Shown here: positions 1 through 7,379 of the stretch, in pieces
How the letters are laid out: every line of letters starts with the position of its first letter
How positions within the stretch are numbered: the first letter of the stretch is position 1
DNA from: an uncultured Porphyromonadaceae bacterium
GTDB taxonomy: Bacteria > Bacteroidota > Bacteroidia > Bacteroidales > Muribaculaceae
Reading direction: 5' to 3'
DNA: 9,680 nt
Assembly: GCA_938027385.1 (NCBI GenBank)
Contig: CALJBF010000052.1
Location: 1 to 9,680 of the forward strand
The notes under the pieces: model-generated
Seen by the model: the letters and a program-made list of their open reading frames with translations, nothing else
Databases searched by the model: none
What the model was told of the DNA's origin: nothing
Translations under genes and position numbers: made by a program

Positions 1-122
1 ATCTGCTCTTCGAGGGGAAGATTCTTTTTCAGGGCACTTCTGAGGAGCTTGCCGAAAATCCCGTGGTGCGCGAGAAATATCTCGGCCGCAATTTTGTCTT
101 CTACCGCAAGAAATTCGCATAA
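1..122 (+). CDS. lptB: LPS export ABC transporter ATP-binding protein LptB, C-terminal end (partial)
   Basis: The reading frame is already open at base 3 and ends at a TAA at 120-122, so only the last 39 residues are present. The visible tail begins LLFEGKILFQGTSEELAENP and continues through VVREKYLGRNFVF to a basic end. This matches the end of LptB: the final strand pair of the ATPase (G-x-I-x-x-x-G-T), the 'eEla.np.vr..YLG..F' helix, and the characteristic YLG-x-x-F close to the C-terminus. In the known system LptB is the cytoplasmic ATPase that powers extraction of LPS from the inner membrane with LptF, LptG and LptC. The Walker motifs lie outside the window, so another ABC ATPase cannot be fully excluded, but the YLG-F ending is typical of LptB. 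The next gene, glmS, is on the same strand but has its own predicted promoter, 229 bp away. Confidence 0.8.
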   Translation, partial: LLFEGKILFQGTSEELAENPVVREKYLGRNFVFYRKKFA

Positions 123-175
123 TTGCCGTTTATACAGGAAACCATCCGGTTTTCCATGCGGGGCGCCCCATGGGT

Positions 176-207
176 ATTGGGTATGTCGTAAATATTTTGT
201 AACTTTG
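176..207 (+). promoter_or_regulatory. Predicted bacteroidete sigma-ABfr-type promoter for glmS
   Basis: A perfect TAnnTTTG -7 box (TAACTTTG) lies at 200-207. A near-consensus -33 element (ATTG at 176-179, consensus TTTG) lies 20 nt upstream, within the usual 19-21 nt spacing. Transcription would start near 212-215, giving glmS an untranslated leader of roughly 138 nt. The -33 element lies at the join of a perfect 7-nt tandem duplication, TGGGTAT, at 171-177 and 178-184. The assignment is from motif match only. Confidence 0.65.
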
Positions 208-237
208 CAATCTTGACGTAGTATACGCCCTGACATC

Positions 238-303
238 CGCCGAATCTCTCCCGGCGCCCTATCTCTCGCCAGAATGGAGCACGGCCAACAGCGATGTTGC
301 CGT
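238..303 (+). promoter_or_regulatory. Structured 5' leader of glmS (two potential RNA hairpins)
   Basis: Two stem-loops can be drawn by hand in the predicted leader. The first pairs CGCCG (238-242) with CGGCG (252-256) across a 9-nt loop. The second is stronger: 281-290 pairs with 295-303 in a 9-bp stem, with one bulged C at 286, closed by a GCGA tetraloop of the stable GNRA class at 291-294. A short direct repeat, ATCTCTC, occurs at 244-250 and 261-267. I do not recognise a known riboswitch class, and it does not look like the Firmicutes glmS ribozyme. The remaining leader, 304-351, is C/A-rich and probably unstructured up to the start codon. A regulatory role is inference. Confidence 0.4.
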
Positions 304-351
304 TCCCACCCCAACCGAACCAGAACCATATCTTAAACCCAACCACTCAAT

Positions 352-2196
352 ATGTGCGGAATCGTAGGTTACATAGGCAACAAACCTGCCTATGAAATTC
401 TAATCAAAGGTCTCCATCGCCTCGAATATCGCGGCTACGACAGTGCCGGTGTCGCAATGATCGACGCCGACTCGCATCTTAATCTTTACAAGACACGCGG
501 CAAGGTAGCCGACCTCGAGGCTTTCTGTCAGGAAAAGAACATCTCGGGCAACGTAGGCATAGCCCACACGCGCTGGGCCACCCACGGCGAGCCCAACGAC
601 ATAAACGCCCACCCGCATTTCAGCCGTTCGGGCAAGATTGCCCTGGTGCACAACGGCACCATCGAGAACTACAGCGTGCTCAAGGAGGCGCTTGAGATGC
701 AGGGGTGTGAGTTCCGCAGCGAGACCGATACCGAAGTGCTCGTACAGCTCATCGACTATATCAAGACCTCGAACAAATGCACCCTCGTCGAGGCCGTGCG
801 CGAGGCTCTGAAAGAGGTCGTGGGGGCATACGCCATCGCCGTGCTCGACACCGAGCACCCCGAGACCATCATCGGCGCCCGCAAGAGCTCGCCGCTGGTA
901 ATCGGCATCGGCAAGGATGAATTCTTCCTGGCGTCGGACGCCACCCCCATCATCGAATACACCAACCAGGTGGTGTATCTCAACGACGACGAGATCGCAA
1001 TCATCACCCGCGGCGAAGGGCTGAAGATCATCACCGTCGACAACGTGCCCACCACCATCGACATACAGACCCTGCGCCTCTCGGTGTCGCAGCTTGAGAA
1101 GGGTGGCTATCCGCACTTCATGCTCAAGGAAATCAACGAGCAGCCGCGCACCATACACGACTGCATACGCGGCCGCATCGGCAACACCGGCTCGAAAGTC
1201 ACCCTTTCAGGCGTCATAGAACATGCCGCGCAGTTCCTCAACGCCAAGCGCATAATCTTCGTGGCCTGCGGCACATCATGGCACGCCGCCCTCATCGGCA
1301 AGCGTCTGATCCAGGATATCGCCCGCATCCCCGTCGAGGTCGAGTACGCTTCGGAATTCCGTTACTCGAACCCCGTGATTACCCCCGAAGACATCGTTAT
1401 AGCCATATCGCAGTCGGGCGAGACCGCCGACACCCTGGCCGCCATCCAACTGGCAAAACAGCGCGGCGCGTTCGTCTACGGCGTCTGCAACGTCATCGGG
1501 TCATCGATAGCCCGCGCCACCGACTCGGGCACATACATCCATGTCGGTCCTGAAATCGGCGTGGCCTCCACCAAAGCCTTCACCGGCCAGGTGACGGTGC
1601 TCACCATGCTCGCAATGGCCATCGGCCAGCTGCGCGGCACCCTCGACGAGAAACGTGCCAACGAAATGGCCGACGCGCTGCGCAACCTGCCGTCGCTCAT
1701 CAGGAAAGCCCTGAAACTCGACGGCGAGATCGAGAAACTGTCGCGCATATACACATACGTGCTCAACTTCCTCTACCTCGGCCGCGGCTACAATTACCCC
1801 TCGGCCCTCGAAGGCGCCCTCAAGCTCAAGGAAATCAGCTATATTCACGCCGAGGGATACCCTGCCGCCGAGATGAAACACGGCCCCATCGCTCTGATTG
1901 ACCATGAACTGCCCACCGTAGTCATCGCCCCCAGCGACGAACTGCACGAGAAGATCATCTCGAACATCCAGCAGGTCAAGGCCCGCGGCGGCTCGGTCAT
2001 CGCGGTCGTGACAAAAGGCGACACCACCATCGCCGAGATCGCCGACCATATCCTTGAGATTCCCGAGGTACCCGAGGCGCTGTCGCCAATCGTGGTGTCG
2101 ATACCCCTGCAGCTGCTGGCCTACCATGTGGCCATCCAGAAAGGGTGCAATGTCGACATGCCCCGAAACCTCGCCAAGTCGGTGACAGTGGAATAA
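352..2196 (+). CDS. glmS: Glutamine--fructose-6-phosphate aminotransferase (isomerizing), GlmS
   Basis: GlmS makes glucosamine-6-phosphate from fructose-6-phosphate and glutamine in the cytoplasm. This is the committed step toward UDP-GlcNAc for peptidoglycan and LPS. The 614 residues fit the family's usual length of about 610. The start is fixed by MCGIVGYIG, because Cys2 becomes the N-terminal nucleophile after Met removal. The glutaminase domain (about 1-240) shows the R74-W-A-T-H-G substrate loop, the N101-G oxyanion pair and D126 in SETDTE. Two SIS sugar-isomerase domains follow. The first (about 285-425) has CGTSWHA near 306, the phosphate-binding SQSGET at 353-358 and ASTKAFT at 405-411. 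The second (about 455-605) has the EGALKLKE segment near 487 and the AEGYPAAEMKHGP segment at 500-512, holding the catalytic Glu and His. The C-terminal DMPRNLAKSVTVE tail carries the Lys (K609) that binds the sugar. All key residues are intact. lepA starts 77 nt downstream with no clear promoter between. Confidence 0.98.
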   Translation: MCGIVGYIGNKPAYEILIKGLHRLEYRGYDSAGVAMIDADSHLNLYKTRGKVADLEAFCQEKNISGNVGIAHTRWATHGEPNDINAHPHFSRSGKIALVHNGTIENYSVLKEALEMQGCEFRSETDTEVLVQLIDYIKTSNKCTLVEAVREALKEVVGAYAIAVLDTEHPETIIGARKSSPLVIGIGKDEFFLASDATPIIEYTNQVVYLNDDEIAIITRGEGLKIITVDNVPTTIDIQTLRLSVSQLEKGGYPHFMLKEINEQPRTIHDCIRGRIGNTGSKVTLSGVIEHAAQFLNAKRIIFVACGTSWHAALIGKRLIQDIARIPVEVEYASEFRYSNPVITPEDIVIAISQSGETADTLAAIQLAKQRGAFVYGVCNVIGSSIARATDSGTYIHVGPEIGVASTKAFTGQVTVLTMLAMAIGQLRGTLDEKRANEMADALRNLPSLIRKALKLDGEIEKLSRIYTYVLNFLYLGRGYNYPSALEGALKLKEISYIHAEGYPAAEMKHGPIALIDHELPTVVIAPSDELHEKIISNIQQVKARGGSVIAVVTKGDTTIAEIADHILEIPEVPEALSPIVVSIPLQLLAYHVAIQKGCNVDMPRNLAKSVTVE

Positions 2197-2273
2197 GCCC
2201 TGTCACCTCACTCGCTCTCCGCTCCCTGTAACGTATCGTAAACCCTACCCTCTTTAAACTTCCACTCTGCCCG

Positions 2274-4064
2274 ATGAAGAACATCAGGAATTTTTGCATC
2301 ATCGCCCACATCGACCACGGCAAAAGCACCCTGGCCGACCGACTGCTCGAATACACCAAGACCGTTGCCGGCAAAGACCTGCAGGCACAGGTGCTCGACG
2401 ACATGGACCTTGAGCGCGAACGCGGCATCACCATCAAGAGCCACGCAATCCAGATGAACTACAGGCTCGACGACCAGGATTATGTGCTGAACCTGATCGA
2501 CACCCCGGGCCATGTGGACTTCTCATACGAGGTATCGCGCTCAATCGCCGCCTGCGAGGGGGCGCTGCTCATCGTCGACGCCACTCAGGGCATCCAGGCC
2601 CAGACCATCTCGAACCTCTACATGGCCATCGACAACAACCTCGAGATCATCCCCGTGCTCAACAAGTGCGACCTCGAGTCGGCCAATCCCGACGAGGTGT
2701 CGGACCAGATCGTAGAGCTGCTCGGCTGCGACCACGACGATATAATCCACGCCAGCGGCAAGACCGGCCTCGGCGTACCCGAAATTCTGAAAGCCATCAT
2801 CGAGCGCGTACCCGCCCCCACCGGCGACCCCGCGGCCCCTCTCCAGGCACTCATCTTCGACTCGGTATTCAACCCCTTCCGCGGCATCATCGCATACTTC
2901 AAGATCGAGAACGGCACCATCCGCACCGGCGACCTCGTCAAATTCGTCGCCACCGGCAAGGAATACAACGCCGACGAAATCGGCGTGCTCAAGCTCGACC
3001 TCTCGCCCCGCCGGGAACTGTCGGCCGGCAATGTCGGCTACATCATCTCCGGCATCAAAAACTCGCGCGAGGTGAAGGTAGGCGATACCATCACCCATGT
3101 CGACCGCCCGTGCGACAAGGCCATCCTCGGCTTCCAGGAAGTGAAACCGATGGTCTTCGCCGGAGTCTACCCCATCGAGACCGAGGACTTCGAAAACCTG
3201 CGCGCATCGCTCGAAAAGCTCCAGCTCAACGACGCCTCGCTCACCTTCACCCCCGAATCGTCGGCCGCCCTCGGCTTCGGGTTCCGCTGTGGCTTCCTCG
3301 GCCTGCTCCACATGGAGATCATCCAGGAGCGTCTCGGCCGCGAGTTCGACATGGATGTCATCACCACCGTGCCCAACGTCTCATACCGCGTCTACGACAA
3401 GAAAGGCAACATGACCGAAGTCCACAACCCCTCCGGCCTCCCCGAAATCACCCTGATCGACAAGATCGAAGAACCGTACATCCGCGCTTCGGTGATCACA
3501 ACCCCCGAGTTCATCGGCCCCATCATGACGCTATGTCTGAGCAAGCGCGGCGAGCTGGTGCGCCAGGATTACATATCGGGCGGCCACCGCATGGAGCTGA
3601 CATTCGACATGCCCCTGGGCGAAATCGTCATCGACTTCTACGATAAGCTCAAGAGCATCTCCAAGGGATACGCCTCCTTCGACTACCATCTGCAGGGCTT
3701 CCGCGAGTCGAAACTCGTCAAGCTCGACATCCTGCTCAACGGCGAGAGCGTAGACGCCCTGTCGACTCTCACCCACGCCGACAACGCCCTGGCCTTCGGC
3801 CGACGCATGTGCGAGAAGCTCAAGGAGCTCATCCCGCGCCAGCAGTTCGACATCGCCATCCAGGCCGCCATCGGCGCCAAGATCATCGCCCGCGAGACCA
3901 TCAAGGCCGTGCGCAAGGATGTTACAGCAAAATGCTACGGTGGCGATGTCTCGCGAAAGCGCAAACTGCTCGAAAAGCAGAAAGCCGGTAAAAAACGCAT
4001 GAAACAGATCGGCTCGGTGCAGGTGCCCCAGAAAGCATTCCTGGCGGTCCTCAAGCTCGACTGA
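2274..4064 (+). CDS. lepA: Elongation factor 4 (LepA), ribosomal back-translocating GTPase
   Basis: The 596-residue protein has the full EF4 architecture and length. All GTPase motifs are visible: P-loop AHIDHGKS at 11-18, switch I RGIT at 50-53, DTPGH at 76-80, NKCD at 130-133 (the family more often has NKID) and SGK at 161-163. Translation-factor domain II, an EF-G-like domain III with GFGFRCGFLGLLHMEI, and a domain V follow. The LepA-specific C-terminal domain ends in the basic stretch KRKLLEKQKAGKKRMKQIG and then VQVPQKAFLAVLKLD. LepA binds the ribosome and has been linked to back-translocation and to initiation and assembly under stress. Its distinctive tail and the absence of EF-G domain IV distinguish it from EF-G and TypA. 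The start MKNIRNFCIIAHIDHGKST is standard. No TAnnTTTG box is seen in the 77-nt gap after glmS, so co-transcription with glmS is likely (inference). Confidence 0.98.
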   Translation: MKNIRNFCIIAHIDHGKSTLADRLLEYTKTVAGKDLQAQVLDDMDLERERGITIKSHAIQMNYRLDDQDYVLNLIDTPGHVDFSYEVSRSIAACEGALLIVDATQGIQAQTISNLYMAIDNNLEIIPVLNKCDLESANPDEVSDQIVELLGCDHDDIIHASGKTGLGVPEILKAIIERVPAPTGDPAAPLQALIFDSVFNPFRGIIAYFKIENGTIRTGDLVKFVATGKEYNADEIGVLKLDLSPRRELSAGNVGYIISGIKNSREVKVGDTITHVDRPCDKAILGFQEVKPMVFAGVYPIETEDFENLRASLEKLQLNDASLTFTPESSAALGFGFRCGFLGLLHMEIIQERLGREFDMDVITTVPNVSYRVYDKKGNMTEVHNPSGLPEITLIDKIEEPYIRASVITTPEFIGPIMTLCLSKRGELVRQDYISGGHRMELTFDMPLGEIVIDFYDKLKSISKGYASFDYHLQGFRESKLVKLDILLNGESVDALSTLTHADNALAFGRRMCEKLKELIPRQQFDIAIQAAIGAKIIARETIKAVRKDVTAKCYGGDVSRKRKLLEKQKAGKKRMKQIGSVQVPQKAFLAVLKLD

Positions 4065-4085
4065 CAAGGCGCCACACCCATACCT

Positions 4086-4166
4086 CCCATAAATCCCATG
4101 ACTCCCATAACTCCCATAACTCCTAGCATCTGGCTTGGGAATTATGGGAGTCATGGGAATTATGGG
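4086..4166. repeat. Palindromic array of 9-nt repeats forming a long hairpin between convergent genes
   Basis: The left arm is built of four 9-nt units with consensus CCCATAACT (4086-4094, 4095-4103, 4104-4112, 4113-4121). The right arm carries the reverse-complement units GGGAATTAT, GGGAGTCAT and GGGAATTAT, then GGG (4137-4166). Arms 4086-4115 and 4137-4166 match at 28 of 30 positions around a 21-nt loop. Because the units are repeated, the arms can also pair in shifted registers. The element lies 21 nt after the lepA stop and 22 nt before the stop of the convergent serine hydrolase gene, so in RNA it would form a strong stem at the 3' end of either transcript. There is no proper U tract on either side, so a classical intrinsic terminator is not proven. 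Transcript-end protection or a dispersed repeat family are alternatives. Confidence 0.85.
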
Positions 4167-4193
4167 TGGCTTATTTGGGGTGGGTGGCTTATT
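4164..4193. repeat. 12-bp direct repeat carrying tandem stop codons of the serine hydrolase gene
   Basis: GGGTGGCTTATT occurs at 4164-4175 and again at 4182-4193, with a period of 18 bp. On the minus strand each copy contains TAA. The copy at 4189-4191 is the stop codon of the serine hydrolase, and the second TAA (4171-4173) is in the same frame 18 nt further on. The spacing suggests a small local duplication at the edge of the palindromic array, with a back-up stop as a by-product. Confidence 0.6.
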
Positions 4194-5685
4194 CTGCGGT
4201 GGCGGTGAATGTGGCCGGGGCGCCCTCGTAATTGAGTTTCATGGTGACCTCAAACCGGTCACCGGTAGGCTTGATTTTCAGCGACAGTGACGAATACCAG
4301 TGCGTGAAATGCAGTTTCACATCAAGGGTACCGTCGGCCCAGGCGCATGCGCCTGCAGTGTAGAATCTGTTGGTGTGCCCCGACATGCGGTTATGCGTGT
4401 CGCGGCGCTCGTCGGGCGGGAATGAGTTGAGCTCAGAGGTCATCCACCTGCGGTAGCCGCACACGAGCGTGTCGCGCTCACCTTTAATGTTCTCGGTGAT
4501 CAGCTTTATGCCGTCGGCGCCGGGCAGCACCTCAAGCGTTTTCCACTCCATTGAGTTGGCAGGGAGGTCAAGAGTGCGCCCATAGAGAGCCTTCTGCGTG
4601 CGTGACGAGCTTTTTCCGGCGGGGAACGGATGCGCCAGCGTGGCGATGCGGCGACTTAGCGCCTTGAAATCCTTCCCCTCGGCCAACGAAACGTCATGCG
4701 TGGCCGGAGAGAGAAGTCCCCACACCAGATTCAACTGACGTGCGGTGACATCACGCTCGCACTGCGTAATCACCACCACCATATCCTCTTCAGGCATCAC
4801 CACGATGAACTGCCCCCAGGCACCGTCGGCGCGCGAGGCGCTTTTGTGACCGCACTTCCACATCTGGTAGTTGTAGCCGTCGGAATCGCCGGGCAGGTCG
4901 ACCTTCTCTGTCATCATCTCCCTGACCCAGATTTCGGGCAATATCTGTTGCCCCTGCCAGCGGCCCCCATCAAGGAGCATCTGGCCGAAACGGGCCAGCC
5001 CGTCAGGTTTCATCCACAGTCCCCAGCCGCCGGTGGTGACGCCGTCGGGACTGACATCCCAGGCGTAATCGGTGATTTCAAGCGGCGTGAACACCTTTTC
5101 GGCAAGCAGGTCGAGCACGGTGCGCCCCATCACCTTCTGCACAAGCGCCGAGAGCAGATAGGTCGACATCGAATCGTAGGCGAATTTCGTACCCGGCTCG
5201 GCCACCATCGGTTTCGAGGCCATCACCTTGGCCCAGTGATCCTCCTGGCCGCGCATGGCCCAGTCAACCGTCATGCCTGACGACATCGTGAGCAGGTCGC
5301 GCACCGTGACGTCAGCCAGCCAAGGGCTTACCGAATCGGGCTGGATTTCAGGCATGACGGCGCCCAGACGGTCGTCGAGCCTGAGGCGGTTGGCATCTAT
5401 CGCCAGACCCACAGCCGCCCCTGTGAAAGTCTTCGACACAGAAAACAACTCATGCTGCATGTCAGGGGTGAACGGCGCCGGCGACGCCTGAGCCACGATA
5501 TTGCCGTGGCGCATCACTGTGATATTGTGCAGTTCGGCCTGAGGCATCGACATCAGCGAGTCGATAAGGGCCATAACGGCCCCTGATTCAAGCCCCTGGG
5601 CCTCGGGCGAGGTTCGCGGCAGCTCATCCGCGCCGCTGACAAAGGCAACCAGAGCGGTCGCCGCACAGACAAAAAATTTCTTCAT
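4189..5685 (-). CDS. Exported serine hydrolase of the class C beta-lactamase / penicillin-binding-protein-like family
   Basis: I choose the start at 5685 (MKKFFVCAATALVAFVSGA), which gives 498 residues. The upstream Met at 5715 would place the predicted -7 box inside the coding region and would spoil the signal peptide. The N-terminus is a Sec signal (Lys-Lys, hydrophobic core, likely cleavage near residue 19), so the protein is periplasmic or secreted. The beta-lactamase fold covers about 25-330. S82-V-S-K85 is the SxxK active site, and Y170-D-S is the position of the second motif (Y-x-N in AmpC; here Ser replaces Asn). ADGAWGQ at 286-292 stands in the third, KTG-like region, followed by the strand FIVVMPEEDMVVVIT. 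About 150 further residues form a probable beta-rich C-terminal domain. Such proteins may be peptidases, esterases or amidases; the substrate cannot be read from sequence, and antibiotic resistance should not be assumed. It is convergent with lepA and divergent from the membrane protein gene. Confidence 0.9.
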   Translation of the reverse strand: MKKFFVCAATALVAFVSGADELPRTSPEAQGLESGAVMALIDSLMSMPQAELHNITVMRHGNIVAQASPAPFTPDMQHELFSVSKTFTGAAVGLAIDANRLRLDDRLGAVMPEIQPDSVSPWLADVTVRDLLTMSSGMTVDWAMRGQEDHWAKVMASKPMVAEPGTKFAYDSMSTYLLSALVQKVMGRTVLDLLAEKVFTPLEITDYAWDVSPDGVTTGGWGLWMKPDGLARFGQMLLDGGRWQGQQILPEIWVREMMTEKVDLPGDSDGYNYQMWKCGHKSASRADGAWGQFIVVMPEEDMVVVITQCERDVTARQLNLVWGLLSPATHDVSLAEGKDFKALSRRIATLAHPFPAGKSSSRTQKALYGRTLDLPANSMEWKTLEVLPGADGIKLITENIKGERDTLVCGYRRWMTSELNSFPPDERRDTHNRMSGHTNRFYTAGACAWADGTLDVKLHFTHWYSSLSLKIKPTGDRFEVTMKLNYEGAPATFTATAE

Positions 5686-5702
5686 GGCAAATTTGATTTC
5701 CG

Positions 5703-5710
5703 CAAAGTTA
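5703..5710 (-). promoter_or_regulatory. Predicted -7 box for the serine hydrolase gene
   Basis: Read on the minus strand this is TAACTTTG, identical to the -7 box of glmS. It ends 17 nt before the chosen ATG, so the mRNA would have a very short leader of about 11 nt. No good TTTG -33 element is visible at 19-21 nt upstream. The box supports the start at 5685 over the longer reading. Confidence 0.5.
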
Positions 5711-5733
5711 CCCATTCCCTCAGAAAATACCCC

Positions 5734-5741
5734 TATCTTTG
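5734..5741 (+). promoter_or_regulatory. Predicted -7 box for the membrane protein gene
   Basis: TATCTTTG matches TAnnTTTG exactly. It lies 25 nt before the ATG at 5767, predicting a leader of about 19 nt. A matching TTTG -33 element at 19-21 nt is not apparent. It lies 23 bp from the opposing minus-strand -7 box, so the two polymerase footprints would overlap and the divergent genes could compete for transcription (inference). Confidence 0.45.
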
Positions 5742-5766
5742 CACAAAATAATCACCACCGCAACTG

Positions 5767-7350
5767 ATGACAAAACAGCAACCGTTAGGACATCCGCACC
5801 TGTCGCCGGCGACAATACTGTTGCTGACCGGTGTCGCAGCCGCTTTCGCACTGATGTACATTTTCACGGTGCCGCATGGCGACGACCTCCGCCTAACCAT
5901 CCAGTACTCATGGCTCAACAACGGCGACCTCACATTCAATGGCACGGCATATCGCGGTTTCATCCGCTATTTCATCGACAATGAAAACGCCCGGCTCCCC
6001 AACATGCTCTTCCCGCTGTTCGGCATCTTCATGCCGCGCTGGGTAGCCGGAGTGCTGGCAGGAGCGTGCGTGTCATTCTCGATATGGCTTGTATGCCGCC
6101 TCACCGCAGGGCGAGTCGATTTCAGGCGCGTGACTGCCGTCACGTTTCTGACACTTTTTCTGCTGCCCTGGCGCGACTCGCTGTTCCAGATTGACATGGG
6201 GCTTAACTATGTGGTCACCATGGTTCTGTACCTCGGGTTTATCTCGGCGCTGACGAGAGTACCCGAAACCGCCACCCGTACGGGCCGCATGACAGCCGTC
6301 TGCGTGCTCGGCGTGATATGTGCCTGGATGCACGAGGGGTTCGCCCTCCCCACACTGTGCGGCGCTTGCTCGCTGCTGATCTGTCGGCACTATCGCATTC
6401 CGGCATATTACATTCTGCTCGCTATATTCGCCGTGACTACTGCACTCTGCATGTCGGCGCCCGGCACGGTGAACCGAATACTGACACAAGGAGCCGAGGC
6501 GAGCTTTTTTCAGAACCTGCGCGGTTTCGCGGTGAAATCATCTGTCACACTCCTCACCTACGGCATCATGCTGATTGGACTGACGATGCGCCGCTGCCGC
6601 AAGTCCGTACTGGAGTTTGTCGGCGAGCCGCTGATACTCTTCTCGCTCGTTGCGTCGGCCATCTCACTTGCCATCGCATTCAAGGCAGGCACGGGGCATC
6701 GTCCCTACTGGTTCGCCAACCTGACCGTAATACTTATATGGTGCCGGTGGGCGTTCACCCGTACCGCCATGCGCGATTCCGTGAAGAACATCCTTACAGC
6801 CGTAGCGTGTGCCGTCATCGCCCTGTTTCTCCCCTCAACCGTCACGGCCCAGATTGAATCCGGACAGAAAACCGCTCATGCACTCGCCCAGTTGCGCGCA
6901 AACGGATTCCGTCCGGTATACGCCGACATCCCCGGCGGCTCAGGCATCCTGAACTGGGGGTATGTGACCGGCAACCTGTGGGAAGACGAGGCCTATATCA
7001 ACGACATAAAAGACCGCTACCGGCTCAAGGCCGCTCCGGCACTGTTACCGTCATCCATGAGCCGTGCCGACTGGAACTCGCCCGAACCGCTGAACCCGGA
7101 TGGGAGCGTGGTCAGAATCGGCGACCAGCTGTTTGTCAAAGAATCAGCCCTGTATCTATATGGCGACCGTTACCGCGCATACAAGAAACTGCTGGCCTAT
7201 GAGATTGACGGCCACCGGATGGTGCTGAACTCGTTGCTGACGCCACTGGCGTTTACCGACTCCATAGAATATTTCTGGATACGGCCCGAACGGCGGATTG
7301 ATCTATCGAAAGTCACATTTGTAGAAAATTTACCCGATCCGGATCAGTAA
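5767..7350 (+). CDS. Polytopic inner-membrane protein, DUF6056 / GT-C glycosyltransferase-like
   Basis: The protein has 527 residues. About nine or ten hydrophobic segments can be seen, near 14-34, 83-110, 122-136, 145-163, 176-197, 211-230, 257-275, 286-306, 314-330 and 341-358. A mostly soluble C-terminal part of about 165 residues follows. The loop after the first segment holds a paired acidic motif (HGDDLR, D39-D40), where GT-C lipid-linked-sugar transferases keep their catalytic Asp. The segment W-M-H-E-G-F-A-L-P near 187-195 resembles bacteroidete DUF6056 proteins as I remember them; I could not test this. If it is a GT-C enzyme, it would move a sugar from a polyprenyl-phosphate carrier onto surface polysaccharide, LPS or protein on the periplasmic side (inference). 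It starts divergently from the serine hydrolase, and dtd begins 29 nt after its stop, suggesting a two-gene transcript. Confidence 0.7.
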   Translation: MTKQQPLGHPHLSPATILLLTGVAAAFALMYIFTVPHGDDLRLTIQYSWLNNGDLTFNGTAYRGFIRYFIDNENARLPNMLFPLFGIFMPRWVAGVLAGACVSFSIWLVCRLTAGRVDFRRVTAVTFLTLFLLPWRDSLFQIDMGLNYVVTMVLYLGFISALTRVPETATRTGRMTAVCVLGVICAWMHEGFALPTLCGACSLLICRHYRIPAYYILLAIFAVTTALCMSAPGTVNRILTQGAEASFFQNLRGFAVKSSVTLLTYGIMLIGLTMRRCRKSVLEFVGEPLILFSLVASAISLAIAFKAGTGHRPYWFANLTVILIWCRWAFTRTAMRDSVKNILTAVACAVIALFLPSTVTAQIESGQKTAHALAQLRANGFRPVYADIPGGSGILNWGYVTGNLWEDEAYINDIKDRYRLKAAPALLPSSMSRADWNSPEPLNPDGSVVRIGDQLFVKESALYLYGDRYRAYKKLLAYEIDGHRMVLNSLLTPLAFTDSIEYFWIRPERRIDLSKVTFVENLPDPDQ

Positions 7351-7379
7351 TATCGATTATAGATTAAAGTAGTTATACA

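Noticed and set aside
137..173. Possible terminator after lptB: an imperfect GGAAACC/GGTTTTCC stem and the GGGGCGCCCC palindrome (160-169).
   Set aside because: The first stem has a bulge and no U tract, and the second has no room for a loop unless the centre is opened. Too weak to annotate.
212..351. A Firmicutes-type glmS ribozyme in the glmS leader.
   Set aside because: The leader is too short for the full ribozyme fold, and I see none of its conserved core sequence.
400..1158. Long minus-strand open frame of 252 codons inside glmS, and a similar one at 1501-2127.
   Set aside because: The strong C-ending codon bias of glmS leaves few stops on the opposite strand. The translations show no recognisable motifs, and the sense gene has every catalytic residue of GlmS.
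2541..3646. Long frames inside lepA: 2541-3311 minus (256 codons) and 2666-3646 plus (326 codons, very Arg/His/Pro-rich).
   Set aside because: Both are composition shadows of the GC-rich lepA gene. The Arg/Pro-rich translation is typical of a shifted frame, and lepA is intact across the region.
3935..4129. Minus-strand frame encoding a Met-Gly-Val repeat peptide (MGVMGVMGFMGG) across the 9-nt repeat array.
   Set aside because: The 9-nt period equals three codons, so any frame through the array gives a repeated peptide. There is no promoter evidence, and it overlaps the end of lepA.
4696..5280. Plus-strand frame of 194 codons opposite the serine hydrolase.
   Set aside because: Low-complexity His/Arg-rich translation without family features; the minus-strand gene has a signal peptide and an SxxK motif.
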